Source of the DNA: Calothrix rhizosoleniae SC01
GTDB lineage: Bacteria; Cyanobacteriota; Cyanobacteriia; Cyanobacteriales; Nostocaceae
Length of the DNA: 33,737 bases
Assembly: GCF_900185595.1 (NCBI RefSeq)
Contig: NZ_FYBH01000349.1
Span: 1-33,737 of the forward strand
Direction of reading: 5' to 3'
The position numbers and the translations under genes were made by a program. Below are positions 25,606 to 33,728 of this stretch, piece after piece. How positions within the stretch are numbered: position 1 is the first letter of the stretch; every line of letters begins with the position of its first letter. A model generated the notes under the pieces. It was not told the origin of the DNA, did no database searches, and worked only from the letters and a program-made list of their open reading frames with translations.

Positions 25606-26331
25606 ACACTTATTTGCTTTTGTGCATTTGTTAAAACAATGTTTTATATCATCTGTTGCTAAACTCACTACAGACAACATAATACTAGTTTATGTGTATA
25701 TTTTTGAAGTGGCAACTGATAGGACATACTATTTATTTTTAAATCAGAGAATAATTAATTCAGTATAATTACTGCGAATTTAATTAACTTTTTATAAAGT
25801 TATGATGTCGCTATGTCACAAAATAGCAATTACTCAGATGATTTTATCCCACGATTCAATTTATTTTATGTAGAAATAATAGTTTTGGCGTATAGGATTA
25901 TAATCAAGATGACTAATTAGGATGTAAGTATTTCCCTCACAAATATGATTTTATCATCCATAGTTTGTCAGATGAATAAATCTGATATATTGCGAATACA
26001 AATCCATTTAGTTCTTGCTATAACTAGCAAATCAGCTCTTCATCGTCAATTTTTCATCATCCCCACACAAATTTATGCTTGACATAAACTTAACAAATCA
26101 GAAAAAGCGAATTAATAACAAACTATTAAGTTCATTGATAAAATATCTAGATAAAAAATATTAGTAGTCTAATTTATATATTGTTAAATTTAGATTTTGT
26201 TTATATAAAGTTATATCATGTCCGCCTGATTACTTATGAGATTGCCATCCATGCGAAAATCACCCAAACTCTTTTCCCCTGCTCTCTGCCCCCTTGCAGC
26301 CCTAATGATAAATATTTAACCAGACATGATA
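25606..26331. other. Long AT-rich intergenic region
   Basis: I see no gene in these ~725 bp. The sequence is very AT-rich. TTGACA near 26078 could be a -35 box in the plus direction, but no reading frame follows it. The right end contains one of two direct repeats flanking potC (26215-26237) and CTGCTCTCTGCCCCC-type remnants of a dispersed repeat. Confidence 0.4.
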
Positions 26332-27182
26332 TTACTTATTGATGGTGCTTTTTTCCCCTGCAAGGCGAATCAATTCCGCCACCAATACAACTATTGCAGA
26401 GAATACAATTAAAATTAAGCTGAGAGCATTAATATCTGGTTTCACACCTGTTCTGATCCGGCTAAATATTTCTATGGGCAAGGTATTAGAACCACTACCA
26501 GCAGTGAAGCTAGCAATCAATAAATCATCTAAACTGAGGACAAATGCTAGCAAACAACCAGCAATAATCCCAGGCATTAGTTGGGGTAATAGGGCTTGGA
26601 AAAAAGCTTGTACTGGTGTTGCACCTAAGTCTAATGCAGCTTCTTCTAAATGAGGGTCTAGGTTGTTAAATCGAGAAGATACAACTAAAGCAATATAAGC
26701 CAGACAAAATACGACATGAGCCCCAATAATAGTTGATATATTCAGAGGAATGGCAAAGGTTGCTAAAAATACTAAGGTAGATACTGCGATCGCAATATCA
26801 GGGATAATCAAAGGTAAGTAAGTAACTCCTTGGTACAAACCCTTACCAGGAAAGCGATAACGTGCCAAGCCTACAGCCATCAAAGTTCCAAAAACTGCTG
26901 AAATGCCTACAGCACTTAAGGCTACTATTAAACTATTCTTTAAAGCCGATAAAATTCGCTCATCATTGAACAATTTTCCATACCAATCAAGGGTAAACCC
27001 CTGCCAATCAGCACTATAGGGAGACTTGTTAAAGCTGTAAACAGCAAGCACCAGAATCGGCAAATACATAAATAGAAACATTAGTAGGGAAAAAATTGCT
27101 TGCCATGAAAAACGCAGCTGGTTATTAGGTGGTGATATGTTCATAATTTATGGATTCACATCATGTCCGCTTAAATACTTAT
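26215..27182. repeat. Pair of 23-bp direct repeats flanking the potC-like gene
   Basis: ATCATGTCCGCCTGATTACT plus TAT (26215-26237) and ATCATGTCCGCTTAAATACT plus TAT (27160-27182) match at 20 of 23 positions in the same orientation. One lies just beyond each end of the permease gene. They may be copies of a dispersed motif, or the borders of a past insertion or deletion. No transposase is present. Confidence 0.5.
26332..27144 (-). CDS. potC: ABC transporter permease, spermidine/putrescine type (PotC)
   Basis: The 270-residue protein has six predicted membrane segments (about 17-37, 70-90, 103-130, 138-158, 193-213, 240-260). The permease EAA loop is EEAALDLGATPVQAFFQALLPQL. MYLPILVLAVYSFN near the N-terminus and SFTAGSGSNTLPIEIFSRIRTGV near the C-terminus are typical of PotC. 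It is one of two permease subunits for polyamine import across the inner membrane. The ATPase (potA), second permease (potB) and binding protein (potD) are not adjacent, so partners must be encoded elsewhere. Length and start are normal. Confidence 0.88.
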   Translation of the reverse strand: MNISPPNNQLRFSWQAIFSLLMFLFMYLPILVLAVYSFNKSPYSADWQGFTLDWYGKLFNDERILSALKNSLIVALSAVGISAVFGTLMAVGLARYRFPGKGLYQGVTYLPLIIPDIAIAVSTLVFLATFAIPLNISTIIGAHVVFCLAYIALVVSSRFNNLDPHLEEAALDLGATPVQAFFQALLPQLMPGIIAGCLLAFVLSLDDLLIASFTAGSGSNTLPIEIFSRIRTGVKPDINALSLILIVFSAIVVLVAELIRLAGEKSTINK

Positions 27183-27286
27183 CATATCTGTGGTAATTTT
27201 ACCTTCTCTCTAGTCAAGGTTTCCTACCCCTACTCTCACTTCTAAGGGACTTGCAAATAAAAAAATAATCAATCGTTATGAATGCA

Positions 27287-27317
27287 GGAGGCAGGGAGCA
27301 GGGAGCAGGGGGAGGGA
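27287..27317. repeat. GGGAGCAG tandem repeat
   Basis: GGCAGGGAGCAGGGAGCAGG is the same repeat type as at 6281-6301. It lies in the 27145-27614 spacer. The rest of that spacer has AT-rich stretches and AATCTAAAGTCTA / CCAAAATC-type short repeats but no gene that I can support. Confidence 0.6.
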
Positions 27318-27614
27318 AAGTCATTTTGGTGACAAAAATTGGGTAATTTATTTCTTGGAGTTCCCTAATACCAATTTGAAAAATGATTGCGGCAGATGGA
27401 AAGAAAGAAAAGCTTATGTAGTAAATCTTTCACAATCTAAATCTAAAGTCTAGGGGTTGCTGAATAAAGAAATGAATTTGTCTCACCCAGAGGCGCAGAG
27501 AACAAGAGTTTGAGAGACCTGATTTTTAAATTTCATATTCCAATTCAGCAATGCCAAAATCTAAAATTCAAAATCCAAAATCGTATTACCACTACCGCCT
27601 CTACACTCCTCCAC

Positions 27615-28511
27615 TCACTGCATCCTATCTATAGTGCGATACTGTATAGCTTCGGCAACATATTGAGTTTTGATATCCTCATCTCCGGCTAAATCTGCAA
27701 TTGTTCGTGCTACCTTGAGAATGCGATCACTTGCCCGTGCTGATAAACCTAGTTTTCTAATGGCACTTTCTAATAAGTTGCGACTGGCATCATCTAACTG
27801 ACACCATTTATATATGTGGCGGCTCTGCATCTGTGCATTACAACGCAGATTTTCTTCTCCTAGGAACCGTTTCCCGGCCCGAACCCGTGCCTTTTGCACC
27901 CTCTCCCGAACGGATGCAGAACCTTCCCCTGTGGGCTGTTGAGTAATTTCCTCTGGTTTAAGACGATTCACAGCCACTTGTAAATCAATCCGATCCATCA
28001 ATGGTCCTGATAATTTTGCCCAATATTGCTCTCTTTGTCTGGGAGAACAGGTACATTGCTGGATAGTATCGCCATAATAACCGCAAGGACAGGGGTTAGT
28101 ACTTGCCACTAAGGTAAACTGTGCGGGAAACATGACAGATTGTCTGGTGCGAGAAATTGTGACTAAACCATCTTCCAAGGGTTGGCGCAAAAACTCCAAT
28201 ACATCCCGTTTAAATTCTGTTAACTCATCTAGAAAAAGTACACCTAAATGTGATAAAGAAATTTCTCCCGGACGGGGATAACTACCGCCACCCACCAAAG
28301 AAGGACCCGATGCTGAATGGTGAGGACTGCGGAAAGGGCGTGAGCGAACTAAAGAACCACGGTTTTTTAATAAACCAGCTACAGAATGGATCCGAGTTAC
28401 TTCCAAAGCTTCAGAAAACTCCAACGGTGGTAGGATTCCCGGTAAACGCCTTGCTAGCATGGTTTTTCCACTTCCTGGGGGTCCCACAAAAATTAATAAA
28501 CAACAGCACAT
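27615..28511 (-). pseudogene. comM: ComM/YifB Mg-chelatase-like AAA+ ATPase, truncated at the 5' end by an inserted element
   Basis: The remaining 298 codons start MCCCLLIFVGPPGSGKTMLA. They keep Walker A (GPPGSGKT), SPHHSAS, Walker B (GVLFLDEL), STNPCPCGYYGD and the C-terminal SARASDRILKVARTIADLAG of the ComM family. A normal ComM has about 500-510 residues; the N-terminal ~210, a Lon-protease-like domain, are absent. Family similarity begins at LLIFVGPP, so DNA to the right of about 28500 is foreign. ComM is a hexameric helicase that promotes branch migration in natural transformation. The foreign DNA supplies an ATG, so a headless protein might still be made. The 5' half should lie beyond the right edge. 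Confidence 0.88.
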
Positions 28512-28564
28512 TAAAAAGAGTCTTTAAAGTAAACAACAACAACTTGACAGTAGTTATTCTCTCC

Positions 28565-28677
28565 TTGTAGACTAAAAACAGTAATCAAGTCTACAAAGTA
28601 AAAACTGTCTACAAAGAATAGACTTTTCCAAAACGTGTGTGCTTGATCAATAAGTATAACGACCCATTTTTTGGGTC
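28565..28677. repeat. Subterminal repeats of the element (GTCTACAAAG) and GACCCA hairpin
   Basis: AGTCTACAAAG (28588-28598) recurs as GTCTACAAAG (28607-28616) and occurs inverted as TTGTAGACT (28565-28573). A further TAGACT is at 28619-28624. Clustered oriented copies within about 125 bp of the element end suggest recombinase-binding sites. GACCCA/TGGGTC at 28661-28666/28672-28677 forms a hairpin just upstream of tnpA. Confidence 0.6.
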
Positions 28678-28703
28678 GCAAAGCGTCTATCTACTGAATT
28701 AGC

Positions 28704-29825
28704 ATGAAAGTCCAAAGGGTGCGATTAGATGGCGACAAGGTAACTTGGCTAGTCATAGGAGATGACTATTTACCAATTGAACCCATTCAGCAATTTCTAA
28801 ATTACTTAAGGAATATTGAAAGAAGTCCTAACACTATAAGGTCTTATGCATATCACCTCATGCTTTACTGGAAATATCTTGATGAGGTGAGTGTTGATTG
28901 GACAAAAATTGACATCCCTAAGTTAGCAGAATTTATCCACTGGCTGAGAAGCCCAACTGGTAGCGTGATATCACTTCAGGAGCAAGAGTCAAAGCGAACA
29001 GAAGCGACTGTGAATTTGATTCTGACTTCTGTCTGTATGTTATACGATTTCCACGAGCAAGCGGGAAACGTTTCAGAAATATCTCTTTATCGCTCACAAT
29101 TCGTACCCAACAGAAGATATAAAAGCTTTTTGCATCACATCAATAAAAGCAAGCCAACTAAAACTCGCTTGTTAAAACTAAAACAGCCCAGGCTTCAACC
29201 AAAGACAATTACTCCGGGAGAAGCGGAAAAACTTGTCAGTGCTTGTAATCGCATAAGGGATAAGTTTTTGGTATGTTTGATGTATGAAAGCGGAGTTAGA
29301 ATTGGGCAAGCTTTAGGGCTAAGGCATGAAGATATTCAATCCTGGGATAACATCATAAAAATCATCCCCAGAGATGACAATGTTAATGGTTCCCGTGCCA
29401 AAACGAAAGATCCTTATGAAGTCAACGTTTCAAAAGACTTGATGGGACTTTACACTCAGTATTTGCAAGAAGAGTTTATGGAAGTACTAGGTGATAACCT
29501 GAGCGATTACGTTTTTGTAAACCTTTGGGATGGGAAAGTTGGCTCTCCTATGACTTATAGCAATGTAATGGCTCTCTTCTGTCGCCTCAAGAGGAAAACG
29601 GGGATAGCTATAACTCCCCACAGGCTTCGCCATAGCCATGCTACAGAACTAATTCGTGAAGGGATGCCAATGGCTTATGTTCAGAAACGATTGGGGCATT
29701 CCAGCATTCAAACCACTATCAACACTTATGTTCATGTCAGCAACGAAGACATGAAGCATGAATATCAAAAATATCTAGAAAATAGAGATGAGTCAAGCAC
29801 AACCAATATTCCAGAAGTCGATTAA
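28704..29825 (+). CDS. tnpA: Tyrosine recombinase, Tn554 TnpA-like
   Basis: The 373-residue protein has an N-terminal SAM-like core-binding domain (about 25-125; SPNTIRSYAYHLMLYWKYL) and a catalytic domain (about 165-355). The full tyrosine-recombinase set is visible: Arg199 in YESGVRIGQALGL, His306-x-x-Arg309 in TPHRLRHSHATEL, His332 in RLGHSSIQTT and the nucleophile Tyr342 in INTYVHVS. It is the first gene of a three-gene unit and overlaps the next by 38 bp. No strong Shine-Dalgarno sequence precedes the ATG. In Tn554, TnpA and TnpB together catalyse site-specific insertion and excision. The family assignment rests on length, gene order and partners. Confidence 0.88.
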   Translation: MKVQRVRLDGDKVTWLVIGDDYLPIEPIQQFLNYLRNIERSPNTIRSYAYHLMLYWKYLDEVSVDWTKIDIPKLAEFIHWLRSPTGSVISLQEQESKRTEATVNLILTSVCMLYDFHEQAGNVSEISLYRSQFVPNRRYKSFLHHINKSKPTKTRLLKLKQPRLQPKTITPGEAEKLVSACNRIRDKFLVCLMYESGVRIGQALGLRHEDIQSWDNIIKIIPRDDNVNGSRAKTKDPYEVNVSKDLMGLYTQYLQEEFMEVLGDNLSDYVFVNLWDGKVGSPMTYSNVMALFCRLKRKTGIAITPHRLRHSHATELIREGMPMAYVQKRLGHSSIQTTINTYVHVSNEDMKHEYQKYLENRDESSTTNIPEVD

Positions 29826-31371
29826 ACTTACTACTCCTCTTTTCTGTCCAAAGTGTAGTAGTAAGAATGTGGGCAAGAACGGGAAAAATTCTTCAGGAAG
29901 CCAAAGTTACATTTGCAAACAATGCAAAAAGATATTTACCCCAGTAGTTAAAGAAGAGGTTGAAAGGGTTGTTAATCCTAAACTGGAATACCTAAAAGAT
30001 ATTTGGGATTGTCGATGTTTAGGGATTGACGGTGGCGTAGGCAAGTCAAGTTACAAATTAAACTTTACACACTTATTCCAACCGTGGTTACGCAAAACAG
30101 CCAAAGCTTATCTAAAAGTCTGCTTAAGTTCCATAACATTCGCCTCTGTGCAAGAAAAGCTTTATTCGCTTAGAAGACTATCAAGTTTTTTAACTTCAGA
30201 CTACCCGCGCATTGAGCCAGAGGATATCGACCGGAAGGTAATCACTGATTTCACAATTCATTTGGCAAGCCTGAAGTTAGCTTCAAGTACACGATATAAA
30301 ATTCTTAGCGATACGCGGCTATTTTTTGACGCAGCTTACCAGAACAAATGGCTTAATGTATCGAGGTATCTTGTTCGTCCTGAAGACTTCCCCAAGCAAG
30401 AGAAAAGCGTTCCTCGGTATATTCCAGAAGTGGTTATGCAGCAGTTAAACGAGCATCTAGACGACCTGGCACTACCAATTATGAGAATGGTTTTAGTGCT
30501 TCAGGAATGCGGGATGCGTATTTCAGAGTTGGTAAATCTGAGTTTTGATTGCCTTTTACAAGACAAAGCTGGTGACTGGTTTTTGAGATATTACCAATTC
30601 AAGATGAAGAAGGAGATAACAATTCCCATCTCACGGGAAGTTGTTAGAGTCATCCAGGAGCAACAAAAGTATATCCGTCAATACTTTACTCAAGAAGAGT
30701 TTGATTATTTGTTCTCTGCTAACAAAGGTGCAGCAACCCCTAACTTTGTCCCATCACCTTCTGTTATGGAACGCCGTACTCTACCTAGGCATCTCAACCG
30801 ATTAGCTAAGAGGCACAACATTTGTGACAGTCCTGGGAATATTTGGCATTTTCAAACCCATCAATTTCGCCACACCGTAGGAACGCGGATGATAAACAAC
30901 GGCGTTCCTCAGCATATAGTCCAGAAGTATCTGGGTCACGAGTCGCCTGACATGACATCTACTTATGCCCATATTCACGACCAAACCATGAAAGAAGAGG
31001 TTGCTAAATTTCATGGCAAGGTAGTGAACATATCGGGTCAAGTTGTTGAGGAAGTTTGCCCGGAAGTAGAAATTCAAGATTTGCAGTGGTTTAAGAAAAC
31101 GATTCAAGCTCAAGCATTACCTAATGGCTCTTGCGCGTTACCAACTATTTCCCAAGGTTGCCCCCATGCTAATGCCTGTTTAACCTGTACACACTTCCGC
31201 ACCACTAAAGAGCATATTGACAAGCACAAACAGCAGTTAGAGCAAACTGAACAAATCATTGAGAAAGCTAATGCTAATGGTTGGGTGCGGCAAGTGGAGA
31301 TGAACGAAAAAGTCAAAACCAATCTAGAAAACATTATTTCAGCATTAGAGGGGAAAGTAGATGGCAATTAA
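29788..31371 (+). CDS. tnpB: Tyrosine recombinase with zinc-ribbon ends, Tn554 TnpB-like
   Basis: The 527-residue protein opens with a zinc ribbon (C20-P-K-C23 and C43-K-Q-C46). A core-binding domain (about 105-200) and a catalytic domain (about 210-405) follow. Catalytic residues are Arg244 (CGMRISELVNL), His358-x-x-Arg361 (THQFRHTVGTR), His384 (KYLGHESP) and Tyr393 (STYAHIHD). A second Cys cluster (C458, C464, C467 in CPHANACLTCTHF) lies near the C-terminus, as in TnpB-type recombinases. The N-terminal ribbon with an S-G-S-Q-S-Y-I-C-K-Q-C pattern resembles the DNA-binding ribbons of IS1-type transposases. It overlaps tnpA by 38 bp and tnpC by 11 bp, so the three are co-translated. The frame is complete. 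Confidence 0.88.
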   Translation: MSQAQPIFQKSIKLTTPLFCPKCSSKNVGKNGKNSSGSQSYICKQCKKIFTPVVKEEVERVVNPKLEYLKDIWDCRCLGIDGGVGKSSYKLNFTHLFQPWLRKTAKAYLKVCLSSITFASVQEKLYSLRRLSSFLTSDYPRIEPEDIDRKVITDFTIHLASLKLASSTRYKILSDTRLFFDAAYQNKWLNVSRYLVRPEDFPKQEKSVPRYIPEVVMQQLNEHLDDLALPIMRMVLVLQECGMRISELVNLSFDCLLQDKAGDWFLRYYQFKMKKEITIPISREVVRVIQEQQKYIRQYFTQEEFDYLFSANKGAATPNFVPSPSVMERRTLPRHLNRLAKRHNICDSPGNIWHFQTHQFRHTVGTRMINNGVPQHIVQKYLGHESPDMTSTYAHIHDQTMKEEVAKFHGKVVNISGQVVEEVCPEVEIQDLQWFKKTIQAQALPNGSCALPTISQGCPHANACLTCTHFRTTKEHIDKHKQQLEQTEQIIEKANANGWVRQVEMNEKVKTNLENIISALEGKVDGN

Positions 31372-32275
31372 GAGGAATGTTAACGGGCTGCGTAGCAATG
31401 CTCAAAAGAAGCGACAAGAGGCATTCAATAAAGTTGAGCAAGGAATCCAGCAACTGCTTAAAGATAAACAAGCTATTAATTTTAATACAGTTGCCAAAGC
31501 TGCGGGATTAAGCAAAGCATGGCTGTATAAGGAGCCGGAAATCAAAGCTAGGATAGAGCATCTAAGGGAAAATCACTCAAAAACCAAAGTTATACCGCAA
31601 AAGCAAAGAATATCAGATTCATCAAAAGATGCGATAGTTAAAACTTTAAAAGAAAGAGTCAAAAAGATTGAAGCCGAGAACAGGGGACTGCGCGAACAGT
31701 TTGAAGCGATTTATGGTCGAGTTTTATACACTTCTGAGCTTGAAAAACGCTTAGAAGCACTAGAAGCAGAAAACTTGAAGTTAAAAGAAGAACTCAGTAT
31801 ATGCCATAATCAATTGTTTAAACCTTCGCCAAATAACAATCCTAATGTTGTCCAGTTTTCAGTAAAACAATCAAAAGGAGAAGTTAGCGATGCTATCGAA
31901 AATGAGTTAGATGATCTGGGAATTAAGCTAACCAAGACGCTGGCTAACAAAATCAAAAATTCAACGGAAGAAGCTGTTTTAATTGCGATTCAAGCACTAA
32001 AGCAGCAACTACAACACCAAACTATTAGAAGTCCTGGGGGATGGTTGGCGAGTGCAATTGATAATGGATGGCAACCTAATCAAGCTATCGGTGAAGAGAA
32101 CGTTACGGATAAATTTGGTCAATGGTATCATTTAGCACGAGAGCAAGGAATTGTTACCGCAAGCCGGAAGGAAGACGACGGTACTATTTTGGTTAGAGAA
32201 AACACTGGGCAGTGGGTAGACTTTGAAGAGTTTTCGTCTAAATGGACACTTGAGTACTTGCGTTCAAGAATGTGA
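31361..32275 (+). CDS. tnpC: TnpC-like accessory transposition protein (DUF6262 type)
   Basis: The 304-residue protein starts inside the end of tnpB after AGAGGGGAAA, a good ribosome binding site. The N-terminal NFNTVAKAAGLSKAWLYKEPEI is a helix-turn-helix like those in Tn554 TnpC/DUF6262 proteins. A coiled coil follows (about 90-150; KERVKKIEAENRGLREQF, LEKRLEALEAENLKLKEEL). The second half (about 185-304) holds AIQALKQQLQ and PGGWLASAIDNGWQPN, a segment also seen in replication/transposition-associated helical proteins. Tn554 TnpC (about 125 residues) affects orientation and efficiency of transposition. This version is more than twice as long, so it may have an added C-terminal domain. Confidence 0.75.
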   Translation: MAIKRNVNGLRSNAQKKRQEAFNKVEQGIQQLLKDKQAINFNTVAKAAGLSKAWLYKEPEIKARIEHLRENHSKTKVIPQKQRISDSSKDAIVKTLKERVKKIEAENRGLREQFEAIYGRVLYTSELEKRLEALEAENLKLKEELSICHNQLFKPSPNNNPNVVQFSVKQSKGEVSDAIENELDDLGIKLTKTLANKIKNSTEEAVLIAIQALKQQLQHQTIRSPGGWLASAIDNGWQPNQAIGEENVTDKFGQWYHLAREQGIVTASRKEDDGTILVRENTGQWVDFEEFSSKWTLEYLRSRM

Positions 32276-32441
32276 AGTAGGTAGACGATAGGTTCAAAAT
32301 TCTAGATGTCCAGAATCAGTTGAAATTTGGCTCTAAATTGGTCACAATGCGCTAAAAAACTAAAGCTAATATGGGGTTAAAACTTTTTAATTGATTGAGA
32401 AAGATTCCAGCCTTCCATCAGCGATAAATTCATGGTATACA

Positions 32442-32556
32442 TAATTAGGAGGCATGTTCTAACTCGAACCCTACCTCCTAATTAAAACTATATAGACTTG
32501 GAATCTAACGGAGTAAGTAAAGTGATTTTCCACCCCACGTTGCTTACGCTGTTAGA
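32442..32556. promoter_or_regulatory. Two strong hairpins in the spacer downstream of tnpC
   Basis: TAATTAGGAGG (32442-32452) pairs perfectly with CCTCCTAATTA (32474-32484). Its loop contains GTTC/GAAC, which can also pair. Next, TCTAACGGAGTAAG (32504-32517) pairs with CTTACGCTGTTAGA (32543-32556) at 13 of 14 positions, counting one G-U. The ends ATCTAAC and GTTAGAA resemble the R-box core sites of integron attC recombination sites. The spacer (32276-32600) has no gene. Possible roles are a transcription attenuator, a small RNA or a recombination site. Confidence 0.5.
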
Positions 32557-32600
32557 AGACAAGTTGACACTGCCCCTATTACAAAAAAAGGAGGCTTTAT

Positions 32601-33584
32601 ATGTCTAAACTACTTCATAGTTTAGATGACAATGTGCTGTGCAGTCAACTCTCTAATATAATTCAGTCTGCCGATGATGTCACTAACAAACTTACAGCAG
32701 AAAGGCTGCTAGAACTTCCTTCGATAAAGCGAAAGGCTATTTTTGTTGTGAACGCTCTAGAAAAGCCCAAAATAAAGTTGGTAGCCGACGAACTTGGAGA
32801 AGATCGTCGTAAAATTGGCAAAGTTTTAAAGGGGTTAGCTGAGGACGACAATATACTTAGCTATTTTGAGGATGAGAATGAAAAGCTAAAAATCTATCCG
32901 TCAAAAGTCTATTTTATTTCAGATGAGCAGATTAACAAGCTCCTTAGTTCAACCGATATAGTAAGCACATCAAGTAGCTCCAGTCAGGCGGATATTTTCG
33001 CTGAAGAAGTTGCAGGTGCGGACGTTGATTTAAAAACAATTAACGTGGCTCCAAGCGAGAATAAATTTATAAGTAGAGAAGATGCCCAGCATTTCTACCA
33101 AAAAGTTCCAACTTTACCGTCAACAGCTCAGAAAATTATCTCTGTGCTAAATGCAACGGCGAAAACAGCTAAAGCCTTTTCAGAAGAGCTTGGATGCGAT
33201 AAGACTACTGCGAACAAGTATCTAAAACAGTACTGGGATTTGGGAGTGGCACATAGGGCACAAATGCCTTCATCCAGCACGGGTAGAGGCAGGGGAGAGT
33301 TTTTGTATTTTTTGAATCCCAGTATTTCTCCAGAAATCAAAAATCAATATTTGCATTCTGCACAAGCTAATAGTGAAGAGGTTGCCATGAGTACAGATCA
33401 TGCCCAGCAAACGCCAGCAGAACAATCTGTTGAGACTAATTTTGACGAACCATTTGACACATTTGAGGAACTAAGCAAGCTTGCGAACCTTTTGGATCAA
33501 GTTGATAAATGCGAAACAAAATTACGAATACATCTTGGAGACAAAGTGGAAAATCTGATATTGAGACTTAAAAACAAAAGTTGA
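32601..33584 (+). CDS. Unrecognised element-borne protein with two winged-helix-like regions
   Basis: The start is fixed by AAGGAGG 6 bp before the ATG, the strongest ribosome binding site in the element so far. Of 327 residues, 45-110 read like a winged helix (KRKAIFVVNALEKPKIKLVA, ELGEDRRKIGKVLKGL, then a beta wing LSYFEDENEKLKIYPS). Residues 170-245 read like a second one (STAQKIISVLNATAKTAKAF, CDKTTANKYLKQYWDLGVAH, wing GRGRGEFLYFLNP). A Ser-rich linker separates them, and the tail (about 290-327) is helical and acidic/basic. No catalytic motif is seen. It could be a regulator of the element or of a cargo system to the right. I do not recognise the family. Confidence 0.65.
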   Translation: MSKLLHSLDDNVLCSQLSNIIQSADDVTNKLTAERLLELPSIKRKAIFVVNALEKPKIKLVADELGEDRRKIGKVLKGLAEDDNILSYFEDENEKLKIYPSKVYFISDEQINKLLSSTDIVSTSSSSSQADIFAEEVAGADVDLKTINVAPSENKFISREDAQHFYQKVPTLPSTAQKIISVLNATAKTAKAFSEELGCDKTTANKYLKQYWDLGVAHRAQMPSSSTGRGRGEFLYFLNPSISPEIKNQYLHSAQANSEEVAMSTDHAQQTPAEQSVETNFDEPFDTFEELSKLANLLDQVDKCETKLRIHLGDKVENLILRLKNKS

Positions 33585-33586
33585 GG

Positions 33587-33623
33587 AGGTAAAGCGGTGC
33601 AATTTATTTTAACCGCTTTACCT
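33587..33623 (+). promoter_or_regulatory. Hairpin covering the ribosome binding site and start of the next small ORF
   Basis: AGGTAAAGCGGT (33587-33598) and ACCGCTTTACCT (33612-33623) form a perfect 12-bp stem with a 13-nt loop. The Shine-Dalgarno GGAGGT (33585-33590) and the GTG start (33597-33599) fall in the 5' arm. Folding would hide the start of the ORF at 33597. It could also act as a terminator for the upstream gene, but no T run follows. Confidence 0.6.
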
Positions 33624-33728
33624 GGTCATGGGCGGCGCTTGGTGCCAGTCGGGTCTCCTAAACTCAGTGCTGAGGGATTCAATTTCCCTGCCGTCCACAA
33701 TCCTTACTGCCATTTTAATGGATGTTAG
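33597..33728 (+). CDS. Small ORF of unknown function, or part of a structured RNA
   Basis: A GTG start 6 bp after GGAGGT and 12 bp after the preceding stop opens 43 codons. They begin MQFILTALPGHGRRLVPVG and end HNPYCHFNGC. The family is not recognised; the end is Cys/His-rich. The DNA is more GC-rich than its surroundings and folds well. GGCGC-TTG-GTGCC (33634-33646), CTCAG-TG-CTGAG (33663-33674) and AGGGA...TCCCT (33673-33689) follow the large hairpin, so an RNA is an alternative. Another frame from the ATG at 33628 is also open to the edge. ATGGATGTTAGG at 33718 may start the next gene. Confidence 0.35.
   Translation: MQFILTALPGHGRRLVPVGSPKLSAEGFNFPAVHNPYCHFNGC

Noticed and set aside
25340-25768. 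142-codon plus-strand open frame
   Set aside because: It is antisense to the DUF928 gene, whose signal peptide and family motifs are clear on the minus strand.
30802-31113. Minus-strand open frame inside tnpB
   Set aside because: It lies wholly opposite the conserved catalytic region of the recombinase and has no start signals.
32455-32475. tRNA T-arm-like sequence (complement GGGTTCGAGTT)
   Set aside because: No acceptor stem, anticodon arm or D arm of a tRNA can be drawn around it; it is part of a longer simple hairpin.
32564-32569. TTGACA as the promoter of the winged-helix gene
   Set aside because: No -10-like sequence at 16-18 bp spacing; the A-rich ribosome binding site occupies that place.
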